Below are positions 45,921 through 56,594 of a stretch of 64,000 bases of DNA, piece after piece; the first letter of the stretch is position 1; the number at the start of each line of letters is the position of its first letter. The DNA comes from Trichosporon coremiiforme. Lineage: Eukaryota > Basidiomycota > Tremellomycetes > Trichosporonales > Trichosporonaceae. The position numbers and the translations under genes were made by a program. The notes beneath the pieces are model-generated. The model was not told the DNA's origin. It saw nothing but the letters and a program-made list of their open reading frames with translations, and did not search any database. The stretch lies in contig BCJJ01000004.1 of the NCBI GenBank assembly GCA_039545355.1, forward strand, positions 496,001 through 560,000, in the 5' to 3' direction.

Positions 45921-48871
45921 TGGTCCAACATTGCCTTGAGTGCACCTGCGGCCCCTAGCATCTCACCCCATTGTCCCACCATACCCTGGTGTTGCGGATG
46001 TGCCTTGCGAGCTCGCGAGACTGTAGATTACTTGTTCCTACGTTGTAAGTCTGGCTGAAATAGCCGGCGCTCCCTCCTCATGCCTTTAACGACTTCCCTT
46101 TCCTCTCAGTGTAGAGTGTAGCTTTTCTAATCCCCTGGCCCGTATAGATGTGCACGTGTTACTGTTTATGTACCTGGTCCTTGATGCTGAAGTGATCGTC
46201 AGTACCAATCTGATGGAGTGTGAAGCATTGTCGCATGTGCAAGGGTGCATACATCACGCTACCATTGTAGCATCGACCGACCTATCCGAGCGGGAGGCTT
46301 GTCCGATATGCGATGGCTCGACCTCAGGTTGACAATCAGGCAGGAGAAAATAGTGTTTGTACTAGCGCAAGGCACGCGTCGTTCCTGGGGTCAGGAACGA
46401 TTGATGCAAGGACCGAAAGTTCATAGAGCATAGAGCAGGGTTGGCGGGGCCGGAATGGCGGCAGGGTTTAAGGACCACAGTCGTGTCTGCCAGTCAGAAC
46501 ATCCTACCTTCGGTAGTTACAGACAGGTTATGATTCGATCATGGATGTGGTAACTGGAGCATGGAGCACACATGCAAGATCGCCTGGAGTTTTGGTTGTG
46601 TGCAGTGGGGCTCTCAGCATCTGGTGGGGCCACAACGATACGAGATGCTGCTGCCAAGTCCGTGCTAGGCGTGCGGGGGCGCTGTGCGGCATCGCGCGCA
46701 GCACAGCTTTGCGCAGACGAGATACGAGATCTTGCAGATCTCTCCGGCCACCAACAACAAAGTGATGGACGTGCTGCGCAATACCGTTTGCGCGACTTGG
46801 GCGTCAACGCGTCAGTGGCCGAAGGGCGGTGCCGGTGCGCCGAGGGAGGCGCCAAATAGCTTTTGGTCAAATGCGAGAGAGGCGGCAGGGGGCGGCAGGG
46901 TGAGGAATGTCTCGCACGCAAAATCGGCGCCGCCGGGCGCTGAATGCTGACGCAGTCACTCCTGATACGGGCATCGGCGGTCTCGGAGAGCTTTGGATAG
47001 CACAGGCGACAGCTTGTGGGCGCTCCGTGTCCGTATCGGGCGACCGGCCACCCGGGCGACAGCAAACAGGCAATGACAGATGCCAACTCAACAAGACCGA
47101 CGAAGCCTGTTGGGTGGCCGGGTGAGTGGTCATTACCATTGCGACATCACAATCGGGCGTTGCCGGCGAGCACGAAGCAGGACAGGGTCTCATTTCTGCC
47201 GCAGATCGCATTCGCAGCATCCGCTCAACTGTGCCGGGCTCTGGGGCAGGAATGCCAGGACCGCGAAAGCATAACTGCGTTTATCATTCGGTCCTACTCG
47301 ATCCTCAATCGAGGATCCCGTCCCAAGTGTGCAGGTGTAGAACTGTCTGTCACGCTGGGCGCTGGGCGTCGCTGGCTGAAGAGTAGCCTCCTAATAGATC
47401 GAAAAGGCACAGGCTTTGCCTGGTTGCATGCGCACCGGACGCGGCGGACGTCCCCTCATGGTTCCCTAATTGTCTTTCCGATCCGATGCACCACCCGGCC
47501 AATGAGCGGGTCCGAGGGATAGGGCTAGCGATTAGAGCGTTCTGCAGGATGGGCATTGACAGGGCAAGCGAGCGTGGATGGGACACGGCTCGTCGGCTCG
47601 CAGTCCACAAGTCTTGGCTTGGCGCGAAAGATAGATCAGCTCGAGTGAAACCAAGTTTTGCCGCTCGACGCTGGATGCAGTTGACGCTTTAGTCGCCGCA
47701 ATTGAGAGCAAGCTGTACCAAAGACACCATCGCAGAAGATGTGCTGCTCCGGCTGCTGACAACGTATGTAGTCAAGTCGAAGCGCATGCACACGCGTACG
47801 CGCACGCGCGTCCCCGAGTCGCGTTTGGTCCTGCACCTAGTGCGCCCTGCGGCTTGTTTCTGCTGGCACGATTGGCCTGGAGTGCAGGACGGCTTCATGA
47901 ATCGGTACGTGAGTGGCGGCAATAATGCAGCCATACACTTAGGCCTGGGACCCGTAGGACATAGGACGGGGGCGCTGTAAGGGACTCGGGCCAAGGGCCA
48001 AGCCTCGCGACCTGGCAGTGGGCCAGTGCGCACCGCGATTCAACGAGTCAAGGCTCGAGGCTCGAGGCCGCCGGCACGCTGCACGGGGGTTGGTCCACAG
48101 CCTCGAACGGGCCGTATCTCTCCCGCAGCACCTGGCTTGCAACGGCAGAGCGGCAGCCAGGCGCCAGACCGGCCCCCGACTCCCCCGGCCCACCCAAGCC
48201 AGCGCGCCAGCACCCGATCTGAGACCACTCACTACACGTACCACGACCACCGCGCTCAAGCCCTCTGCCCACTGAGTGGTCACCTTAGCCTGACACGGCT
48301 GTACGCGCTCGCACCCCAGACCCCGCTGCAAGTCCACTGGCCACTGGCTACACCATTCCTGGCACTTATCCAAGCCAGCACAGGGACTGAGCGCCTCCAG
48401 GCTCCTATTGCCTCCTGGCCTGTCCCCTGCGTGATTCTGCTTGCACGCACGGCCGCCCTTTGCACACGCTGCACGCTGCTCGCGTCCTTGTCCTCACTGG
48501 CGATTGCCTTAGTCTCAGATCAGTCGTGCTCAGCCATCCCCCACGATCCCTCGCTGCAGAGCCCTTCAGAGCGCCGCGCCCCTTCGCTGCCCTTCACTGC
48601 CCCTTTGGCCGGCAAGTCAGCGCGAGCCATGAACGCCATGCCCACGCCATGCACGCCAGTGTCAGAGCCTACCGCCCGCGCACCATAGCGCAGTCCCCGC
48701 AGAGCTAAGAAGAGCACACCTCATCGCCGGTGTCTTCGTTTTCTTCCCCCATCGCTGATTCTCACTTCTTCAACCTCCCACTCCTACCGCTACTCTCTGC
48801 TCCCCTTCCCCGTAATAAACCTCTTCTTCCTCGTTTCATTCCTCTCACCTCCCTCCATTCCTTAACCAACA
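45921..48871. other. Long intergenic region
   Basis: About 3 kb without a supportable gene. It contains a 30-nt perfectly alternating purine-pyrimidine tract (47782-47811) and, from about 48700, the C/T-rich promoter and leader of the GPI-protein gene. ORFs on both strands are featureless. Confidence 0.55.
47782..47811. repeat. Alternating purine-pyrimidine (Z-DNA-prone) tract
   Basis: Thirty consecutive bases alternate purine/pyrimidine without a break, mostly GC and AC/GT steps. Such tracts can adopt left-handed DNA under negative supercoiling. Confidence 0.7.
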
Positions 48872-50085
48872 ATGTTCGCCCAGACTCTCACTCTCGCCGC
48901 CCTCGCTGGTGCCGTCGCCGCCCAGTCGACTCTCAAGATCAACACCCCTGTACGTCGCCCCCACCATCTCCGTCCAGCCCACCGTCGTCCTTTCTTTCCT
49001 GCTGGTTGACCGACAATGCACGTACGCCAACTGCAAACGTGGGCGTTGTCGACAGCTGGCGAAAGGAGTACTTGACGGTGGTCGGAGGCACGAAAGGTCT
49101 CGCAGGACAAAATGCTGACTGATACAGCCCGCTCTTACCCTTTGTGGTGCGTTCAACCCGTCAAGAAGACAGTCGTGAGATCGTGTACTGACCTGTCACA
49201 GAGCCCTCGCTCATCACCTGGGAGGGTGGTGCGGCCCCTTACATCGTGTAAGTTTTCTAGAAGCGCCGGAGAGGGGGAGGGATGTGTACCGATCAGTCCT
49301 GGCGCGGCGTTCTACCGCCACCATTTCCTTTACCCCACACGAAACACACACGCAAGCATCTGCTGACAACACACAGCTCGGTCATCCCCGGTGGCCAGCA
49401 GAGCGCCGCTGCCCTCAAGTACCTCTCGCAGGGCACCAACGACCACCAGATGACCTGGAAGATCGACATCGAGGCCGGTATGTACAGATCCCCGTCTGTT
49501 CCGACAGGCCAAGTGCTGACTGAACGCAGGCACCCAGGTCACCCTCAAGGTCCTTGACAACACCGGTCTCGCTGCCTTCTCTGCTCCCGTCTCCGTGAGT
49601 ATTGAGGAGGAGAAAGATATACTCGTGTCGAACCTGCGTGGTGCTAACATGGTCAGATCCAGGGCACTGACCGCTCGTGCCTTGAGGGCGGCAACGCTTC
49701 GGCCTCTGCTTCTGCTTCCGACGCCCCCGCTTCCGAGTCGGGCTCTGCCTCCGAGGCCCCCGCCTCTGAGACTCCCTCCGAGTCCGAGTCCGCCGCCCCT
49801 TCGTCCTCGTCCGCCGAGGCCTCTCCTTCGGCCGCCGCTCCGGGCTCCGCCTCCGCCTCTCCCTCGGCCGCCCCCTCGCCTTCGTCGGCTACCTCTCCCT
49901 CGGCTGCCGTCTCTTCCGTCACTGTCTCCCCCTCGGCCGGCTCGTCGACCTCGTCTCGTGCCCCCACCTCGACCACCTCGAAGGCTGCTGCTTCGTCCTC
50001 CGCCTCTGTTAACAGCGGTGCGAAGGCCAACGTTGCCTCGTTCGGTGTCCTCGCCGCCGCCGGTGCCCTCGCTGCCCTCTTCTAA
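48872..50085 (+). CDS. Secreted Ser-rich GPI-anchored cell-wall protein
   Basis: Six exons (48872-48949, 49128-49146, 49203-49248, 49377-49477, 49530-49594, 49657-50085) splice to about 245 residues; one exon is 19 nt. A signal peptide (MFAQTLTLAALAGAVAAQ) leads into a short beta-sandwich-like N-domain (STLKINTPPALTLCEPSLITWEGG, then QMTWKIDIEAGTQVTLKVLDNTG) of the type found in fungal Kre9/Knh-like wall proteins. The rest is Ser/Ala/Pro-rich, probably heavily O-mannosylated, and ends in a hydrophobic tail (VASFGVLAAAGALAALF) that fits GPI anchoring near the SGA. It is expected at the plasma membrane or wall. No enzymatic motif is seen. Confidence 0.85.
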
Positions 50086-50628
50086 GCGCAGAGACATTGA
50101 CCAACCTTACATCGTACTCTGTTCTCCGTCCACATCCCTACACATTAACCCCGTCAACCCCTCTACACTCCCTCACTTCTGGTTCTCATGAGTACATGAT
50201 CTATAGAACATACTTCAAACTCGCCTCCCGCCCCGCGTGGCGTCGTTAGCTTACAGTGATTCAGTGACAGCAATGTCATGAGGTTACTTTTCACCCGACA
50301 CTACCGTGAGCGTGTTGTTAATAATCGCTTTGATACGTCACTTGAACAATCATCGGATAGGATTCGCCGCACATATTTTGTTGCATAATAATAAATGTTC
50401 GCTCCGGCTGGCCTTCGCAGTGCAGTTGACTTAGGATGACGCTGGAATGAACTTGACAATCTTATCGTTGACGGTGGTCAGAGCAGACGTCCGAACTGCG
50501 GATCGTCACCAGTGGAGGCGTGGTGGAGGGCGTAAACAAATCGACGTCAGTCCCTGTGCAATGTTATAACTTACATCTCTCCCTCTTCAATCATCGCACA
50601 GCATACACCTACGATAATTCAGAAGCCC
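50086..50628. other. Intergenic region
   Basis: About 540 bp holding the GPI-gene 3' flank and the RAP1-like promoter. No gene seen, though an undetected first exon for the next gene could lie here. Confidence 0.5.
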
Positions 50629-52763
50629 ATGGTTATGGGTGGTATCCTGTCAGAGGATAAAGTCTGCTTCGCGGAGGAGCAGTTCTCAGGCGAAGAGCTT
50701 GAGCTGTTGAAGGGTCTGGCTGACGTGAGTCATCCTGTGATTTCTCGTCGCTAATAGTCAGAGCCTAGGGGCGACTGTGGTGACAGCCCCGGATCCCGGC
50801 GCCATTCTAATCACCCAGCCGTACTCCTCGTCATACTCTGTCCCCGATGTGCCGTCCGCGTCATATCACTGGCTCGGCGCTTGTATCGCCGAGAAGGCTA
50901 GGGCTAATCCCAAAGAGCTCGATCTCCCGTTCTTCGTTAGCCAGTCGAGCGAGGGAGATCCCAACTCACGCCCGTTGCGCTTCTGGGTCTCAATCAACGT
51001 GAAGCGGGACCGCGCCGAGCCCGCCGAAGTCGCACAGGCGGGTATCCAGGCCAAGCTGCGGCGACATGGCGGGCTGATTGTGTCCAAGCGTTCGCAAGCG
51101 GACATTCTCGTTGTGAACCGGGAGACGGAATTCTATCGCACGGTGAAGAAGGAAATCGCAGACAAGGGGCGTCACTGGCAGACGACAGCCGAAAAGGAGT
51201 GGGTCGATGCGTGCATCGCCGCCCGCGAGTTGCTGAGCGCGACCGACGTCGACCTCGGCCTGAAGCCGCAGCGCTCGCCGAGCGTGGAGAGTTCAGAGGA
51301 AGACGATGTTAGGATTGGCAGGGGTCCCGGACGCCCAGCGGGAAAGTGAGATCCGGGCATTGATTCGGCTGAGCTGACTCTAGGCCACGGAACGAATACA
51401 CACCCCGCGACGATGACTTCCTGTGTCGATTCCTCGCCGCATACTACCCGCACGGCTCACATGGTTCTCGTAAGACGTACCAGGACCTCGTGAGTTGCAT
51501 GCTCGCTGTGCAGTGGCTGACTGGCTGGTCTCCAGGCAGGACGCAGAACTCTTCACGACAGCGGCACACCACACGGCGCAATCATGGCATGAGCGCTTCA
51601 AGAAGAACAAAGCGATCATGTCACGCCGGATAGCCCGTTTTCAGGCAGACGGCATCGGGCTCGACCTGAAGACGGACATCGAGCGTGAGCGCGACAAGGA
51701 GACGAAGAGGCGACTCGCAGTGCAGAAGATGCAGGCACAGACACAAGCCGGCCCATTGAGCCAGGCGAGCCCGAGGACCGCGCGAAGAGGATTCGTCGAA
51801 CTCGACGACAGCGATGACGCCGACATGCCGGTTACGAAACGCCCTAGGGCGCCAACACAGACGTCAACTCAGTCAACCCTCGGGCGTGGTCGGGCTGCCA
51901 TGCTCGGTGCATGGCCATCTCTTGGGCAGGCCGGGCCGTCGCAGCCTCGCAGATCTGCAACCCCGGAACCACCACATACATCAAAGTCGCCCGAGCGACC
52001 ACCACCAACGGCGGCGGACGCTGCTACCTCGGAGACCGTCGCGCATTCCACGCCAGCGCCAATAACAGGGCAGCCTGACACGGAGAAGTCAGCCCAGGGG
52101 TCTGCGTTCTCACGTGCCAATATATCGGCGGACATCGGGCTCGTGCTCACGGAAGACGGCGGCGCCGAGAGCACTGAGCCGCCGGTTGGGTCAACGGCGG
52201 TGACACGGGTCGCAGCGGCCGAGATCGAGGCGACGTTCGAGCTGGGGCCGAGCGCCGAGCGAGATCCATCTCTCAATGAGGACAATGCTGATGAGCAACC
52301 CGCGCAGCGTGTGACTGCCTCCGTGTCTCAGCCTCCCTCCGCGCAGCATACCCCGCGCACGGCCCCGGCATCTCAGTCTCGCTCGCCTGTTGCCATTGTT
52401 TCTTCTCCCTCTCCAGAACAACCTGGGCGCTCGCAACCCCGGCCGTCAAACTCTCCAGCTCCCCGGCCGTCGCACGCACACAGTGCACCCCGTACTTCCA
52501 CCCCGGGGTCCAGCCGCAATGGCAGCCGCAAAGCGAGCCCAGCGTTGACACACTCGCAACGCGTTGCTCGCGGCGCAGCGCTCGTGACCACCGCTCGCGA
52601 GACGTTCAAGCGCAATATCGCGACCTACAGCGAGAAGTACGGGTGCACTCCGACCGAGCTTTACACCCTTGTGAATGGACTCGGGGGCAAGGGCGCGGGG
52701 AAAAGGGGGCAGATGTACTGGGACGACGTGGAGCGGGGGCTGCGCGACAAGTTCGGTTACTAG
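50629..52763 (+). CDS. BRCT-BRCT-Myb protein, RAP1-like
   Basis: Four exons (50629-50724, 50762-51345, 51384-51489, 51540-52763) give about 669 residues. The first BRCT (about 1-95) includes GGILSEDKVCFAEEQF, LADSLGATVV and ASYHWLGACIAEK. The second (about 105-195) includes LRRHGGLIVSKRSQADILVV and EKEWVDACIAARELL. A RAP1-type Myb unit follows (about 229-300): PRNEYTPRDDDFLCRFLAAYY, TYQDLD across the last intron, then the SWHERFKKN recognition helix. A long disordered Ser/Pro region precedes a C-terminal helical segment (ETFKRNIATYSEKYGCTPTEL...). This order matches RAP1 of shelterin. A telomere role is inferred from architecture, and a DNA-repair BRCT protein is the main alternative. Confidence 0.72.
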
Positions 52764-53300
52764 AGCACGGCGGGCGTGCTGTACCCATAGACAAGGATGG
52801 GCATATCTGTATAGTGTACAAATGAAGTGCCGGTCCGGCGCTCAGTTTATTTATCCGGCAAGCGGGCAAAATCATGTCGACAATAGACTCAGCCAGAAGG
52901 CAGAGCGAGTCAAAACGCCGCTGTCCGCCGTGCAATGCCACCTCTTCTCGCCTCCTGTGTGTTTCACATTCTTCGTCAGCCTTCATTGTCCAGCCCACAG
53001 GCGTGTTTCAGATTTCTCGTCTGGCTCTCAGCTGAGTGTGCGAGGTCACTGTCCATCACGCCTGCGTGCGGCCCATTTTAGCGAAGGCACTTTCGCTCCT
53101 CTCTTTAGGCGGTGCACATCGGCCAGAGTCAGAACAATGACAGCTGTCTGTAGATCTGGGTTATATGGGCATCACCTTGCGGTCTCCATCGCTTCTTCAC
53201 CACTTCGTTAGTGATCGTCTGTCTCGTTTCCTCAATTCCACACGAAACACACCATCAGAGCGTCTCCCGAGTCAGCGACATCGCACCCCGAACGCAAAAC
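52764..53300. other. Intergenic region
   Basis: About 540 bp with no supportable gene. It is C/T-rich and may be the promoter of the small downstream gene. Confidence 0.5.
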
Positions 53301-53634
53301 ATGTGTCAGCGCCTCCCCTCCGGCGTCCCCACCAGCAGGCGAGCCGACCTCGTAAACACATCCTCCGACTCCAAGGACGAGCCGGCCTGCACCGCCGCGT
53401 GGACGCAGGTCGCGCCGAGGTCTGGATTTCAGATCTGCCAGGGCGGGAACGACGGGGACAACCTGGGCGGTGAGTCCTCTATTTCCATTCACATGTCTTC
53501 AACCCGCGGAGAAGAGGAAACGTAATGTGCTGACTCTTACAGACATCTGTATCGGGGTCCCGGTCACTAAGGAACAGGCGCCGTACGAACGCACGCCGAC
53601 GTGTGCATTCTGCGGAGAGCAGATCTGGTGGTAA
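53301..53634 (+). CDS. Small Cys-containing protein, unknown
   Basis: Two exons (53301-53469, 53543-53634) with consensus GTGAGT and a TTACAG acceptor encode about 86 residues. The sequence begins MCQRLPSGVPTSRRAD and ends PTCAFCGEQIWW, with a CxxC pair. I recognise no family. The terminal TGGTGGTAAGC also reads as a splice donor, so the gene may continue past 53634 rather than stop there. No start upstream is better supported. Confidence 0.38.
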
Positions 53635-53898
53635 GCGAGTGGCAAGCAATACGAGGAGCTTTGGTAATCAGCCAGAAGAAGACCACATTTGAAGGTCTGG
53701 TGAGAAGGTGTACGATTAGTCTGCGGTGATACGTTATGCACCGCTGCCCCTGGGAAGTCGAGGGAGTTACACTCCAGCTTCATCAGCAACATCCCCGCAG
53801 TGATTACCTGCAGAGAGACTTCAACATCGCTCTCGCGTAGGCTCACGGCCGACTTGTTAAACCTACTGATACAATGCATATCCCCCAATCGTACACGT

Positions 53899-54388
53899 CT
53901 AATCCGTCATGCCGAGTCTCCTCTTCTCCATCTCCAGCTCCTGCTCCCTCGCGCGAATCTCCGCCTTGGCAAGCTGGCTCGCCTGCTGCTTGACTGGCTG
54001 ATGGTAGAGTACTGCGCGGTCAGCTTGGATGAACACGAGGTAGCTGCCAGCATCACGTACCAACGATATACCGCTCCATCAGGTGGAAACCGTTGAGCGC
54101 ATTGATAGCCTCCTTGGCGTCGTCGGGCGACTCGAACACGACGTAGGCGGTACCCTTCGTCTTAAGCTCGGTGCTGGTTCCCAATCGCACCTGTCGAATG
54201 GGACCGTACTTGCCAAACAGGTCGTACAGGTCAGAGCCAGAGATATTAAAGTTTCTGAGGTCAGTCGGTGAAAAAAGCTTTGGAAGCTCACAAGTTTTTC
54301 ACACTGGATGTCAGCTATGTAATGAGTGCAGCAAAGTCACTTACAAGAGTATACGTGCCGTCAGCGGGTCCCTGGGCGCCTGCGACAT
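53899..54388 (-). CDS. SF3b 14-kDa subunit (p14/SF3B6)
   Basis: Four exons (54388-54345, 54303-54292, 54254-54061, 54011-53899) give 120 residues, the size of SF3B6 (125). Exon 2 is only 12 nt, supplying VKN between ILF and LNFNISGSDLYDLF. The RRM has RNP2 (ILFVKN), then FGKYGPIRQVRLG and the RNP1-like GTAYVVFE. It ends with NGFHLMERYIVVLYHQP, the SF3B6 signature. p14 sits in U2 snRNP and lies against the branch adenosine, contacting SF3B1. It is pertinent here because the window holds non-canonical introns. The call is strong and the start is fixed by MSQAPRDPLTARIL. Confidence 0.92.
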
Positions 54389-54817
54389 GATGGATCAAGT
54401 GGCAAGGGTAGCCTTGGTCTGGGAGGAAGGAGAGGAACGGCGGCCGATCGAAGCTGTTGGAGTAGCCGTTGGAAACTGATATGGGATTCGCCGTGTCCCT
54501 TTTCAGTGTTGCAGTGCAGTCGCACGAGTCAGCTGCTGATGGGCTGCAAAGGTCGATGTTGTTGGTTTAAGCCAGGATGTCGAAGTTGGCTGATCTCGAA
54601 GTCGCCGACTGACTTCATATCGCCACGCGAGGTACGTTGATTCCGCTGAATGCCAATTTAAAGGGGGCGGAAAGAATAAAAAACAAATATTCCACCTCGT
54701 GGCACAGACCAGGTGGTCAGTCGGTTTCAGGGAACGTTTGCTGTAGGTGTCGGGGAGAATATTTCGAGGCAACCACAAAAGTGACGATCACCACCTTCTC
54801 ACCCCATCTCACCAAAA
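54389..54817. promoter_or_regulatory. Divergent promoter, SF3B6 / zuotin
   Basis: About 430 bp between divergent starts with A-rich and C/A-rich leader near the zuotin end. No specific motif named. Confidence 0.5.
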
Positions 54818-56185
54818 ATGTCGGCCGTCGCTTTCGACCTCACGATCCCCGCCGCCCCCGCTGGCTACTCCAAGCCCTCCGCTTCGGGCAAGCCTTCGGT
54901 TCCCAAGGAGCTCGAGGTCTACCCTGCTGGCCCGTCGTACATCTCGTACGCTCGCCGTGAGCTCCTCCAGATGTCGTTCGCTGAAGACGACGAGGCCGAG
55001 AGCTCGGCTCGCGCCGCTAAGGCTGCCGCCAAGGCCGCCGAGGACGGAGAGCAGCTCTACCCCGGTCTCGGCGAGGAGCAGGAGGACAAGGCCCTCCTCG
55101 CTTCCGACCCCAAGGAGTGGAAGAAGCAGGACCACTACGCCGTCCTCGGTCTTGGACACCTCCGTTACACTGCCAACGACGATCAGATCAAGATCGCCCA
55201 CCGCCGCAAGGTTCTCCGTCACCACCCGGACAAGAAGGCCGACCACGACGACGGCTTCTTCAAGTGTATCCAGAAGGCGTTCGACCAGCTCACCAACAAC
55301 GAGCGCCGCCGGCAGTTCGACTCGGTCGACTGGAACATTTCCGACGCTGTCCCGAACCCCAAGACCGTCCCTGCCGAGAAGTACTGCGAGGTCTTTGGCC
55401 CCATCTTTGTCCGTGAGGGCCGTTTCTCCAACATCAAGCCCGTTGCCGAGTTTGGTGGACCGGACGCCAGCAAGGCCGAGGTCGAGGGCTTCTACGACTT
55501 CTGGTACAACTTTGACTCGTGGCGTTCGTTCGAGTGGCACGACAAGGAGGTCAACGAGGGCTCCGAGTCGCGTGACGACAAGCGTTACACCGAGAAGAAG
55601 AACAAGAGCGAGCGCACACGTATGAAGAAGGAGGACAACGCTCGTCTGCGTGAGCTCGTCGACTCTGTTCTCGCCAACGACCCGCGCATCAAGCGCATTA
55701 AGGAGGAGGAGAAGGCCGCCCGTCTTGCGAAGAAGAAGGGTGGAGCCGCCAACGGTGCCGCCAAGCCCAAGGCCCTCACCCCCGCCGAGAAGAAGAAGCT
55801 CGAGGAGCAGAAGAAGAAGGAGGAGGCTGAGCGCAAGGCTGCCGAGGCCGAGGCCAACAAGGCCACCAAGGCCGACCGCGAGGCCGCCAAGAAGGCCAAG
55901 GAGGCCGCGCGCAAGAACCTCAAGAAGTGGAAGAAGGCCGTCGCCACCGCCATCGCCAACTCGAACTACTTCCAGGCCGCTGGTGCCGCCCCTTCTGCTG
56001 CCGTCATCGAGAAGCAGCTCGCCGAACTCGACGCCATCGTCGAGCTCTCCGAGCCCGAGGCCATCAAGGGCCTCAAGGAGAAGGTCGAGGCTGCCGGCAC
56101 TGGCGAGCCCGTCAAGGAGGTCCTCAAGGCCCAGGTCGCTGCCCTCGGCGACAAGGGTGCCGGCAAGTTCACCGAGTTCGCCTAA
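54818..56185 (+). CDS. ZUO1: Zuotin, ribosome-associated J-protein
   Basis: An intronless 455-residue ORF, close to the roughly 433 of yeast Zuo1. The J-domain (about 105-175) has DHYAVLGLGHLRYTANDDQIKIAHRRK and the catalytic HHPDK (HPD). The zuotin homology region follows (PVFRREGRFSNIKP-like, here FGPIFVREGRFSNIKP). Then come VEGFYDFWYNFDSWRSFEW, a long Lys/Ala/Glu charged helix, and a C-terminal helical bundle. Zuotin with Ssz1 forms RAC, which stimulates the Hsp70 Ssb on translating ribosomes. High Lys and Ala content gives a long antisense ORF that is not a gene. Start context and length agree. Confidence 0.95.
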   Translation: MSAVAFDLTIPAAPAGYSKPSASGKPSVPKELEVYPAGPSYISYARRELLQMSFAEDDEAESSARAAKAAAKAAEDGEQLYPGLGEEQEDKALLASDPKEWKKQDHYAVLGLGHLRYTANDDQIKIAHRRKVLRHHPDKKADHDDGFFKCIQKAFDQLTNNERRRQFDSVDWNISDAVPNPKTVPAEKYCEVFGPIFVREGRFSNIKPVAEFGGPDASKAEVEGFYDFWYNFDSWRSFEWHDKEVNEGSESRDDKRYTEKKNKSERTRMKKEDNARLRELVDSVLANDPRIKRIKEEEKAARLAKKKGGAANGAAKPKALTPAEKKKLEEQKKKEEAERKAAEAEANKATKADREAAKKAKEAARKNLKKWKKAVATAIANSNYFQAAGAAPSAAVIEKQLAELDAIVELSEPEAIKGLKEKVEAAGTGEPVKEVLKAQVAALGDKGAGKFTEFA

Positions 56186-56594
56186 GCGCTCGGACTTGCT
56201 CCAGTCATGTAGAAATGTCTTGTCATGGTGCGCTGTGAGGGTACACAACCGCAGCCACCTCCCTTAGACCTTTAAGCGTAGATGCATTTATCTATCACTA
56301 CACTTGCGGCAATCGAATGACAAAAGATGATGCATGCGAGACCGGGGACTCTATTCTACAACAGAGATACTGCAGGCTGGATCCACTGGGTGTGGTGTTC
56401 GTATGTTGAATAGGGTTGTTTTTACAGTGATAGGTTGGACAGTGGGCGGTGAGTGGCTATGTCGGCAGCGCACTCGAATGAATCGTCTGTCGTTGCTCTG
56501 TGGCTCTAGGAAGTCTACTCGTGCTCAGCGCCTGAGGCGTCAGCATGATCCATATGATTTGGGCTATAGACGTGCTCAAGCCGCGCCACTTCAC
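56186..56594. other. Convergent 3' intergenic region
   Basis: About 410 bp between zuotin and the hydrolase gene stops. Probably 3' UTRs. Confidence 0.6.

Noticed and set aside
54809..56248. 479-codon minus-strand ORF, Leu/Gly-rich
   Set aside because: Antisense shadow of zuotin caused by Lys/Ala/Glu-rich codons.
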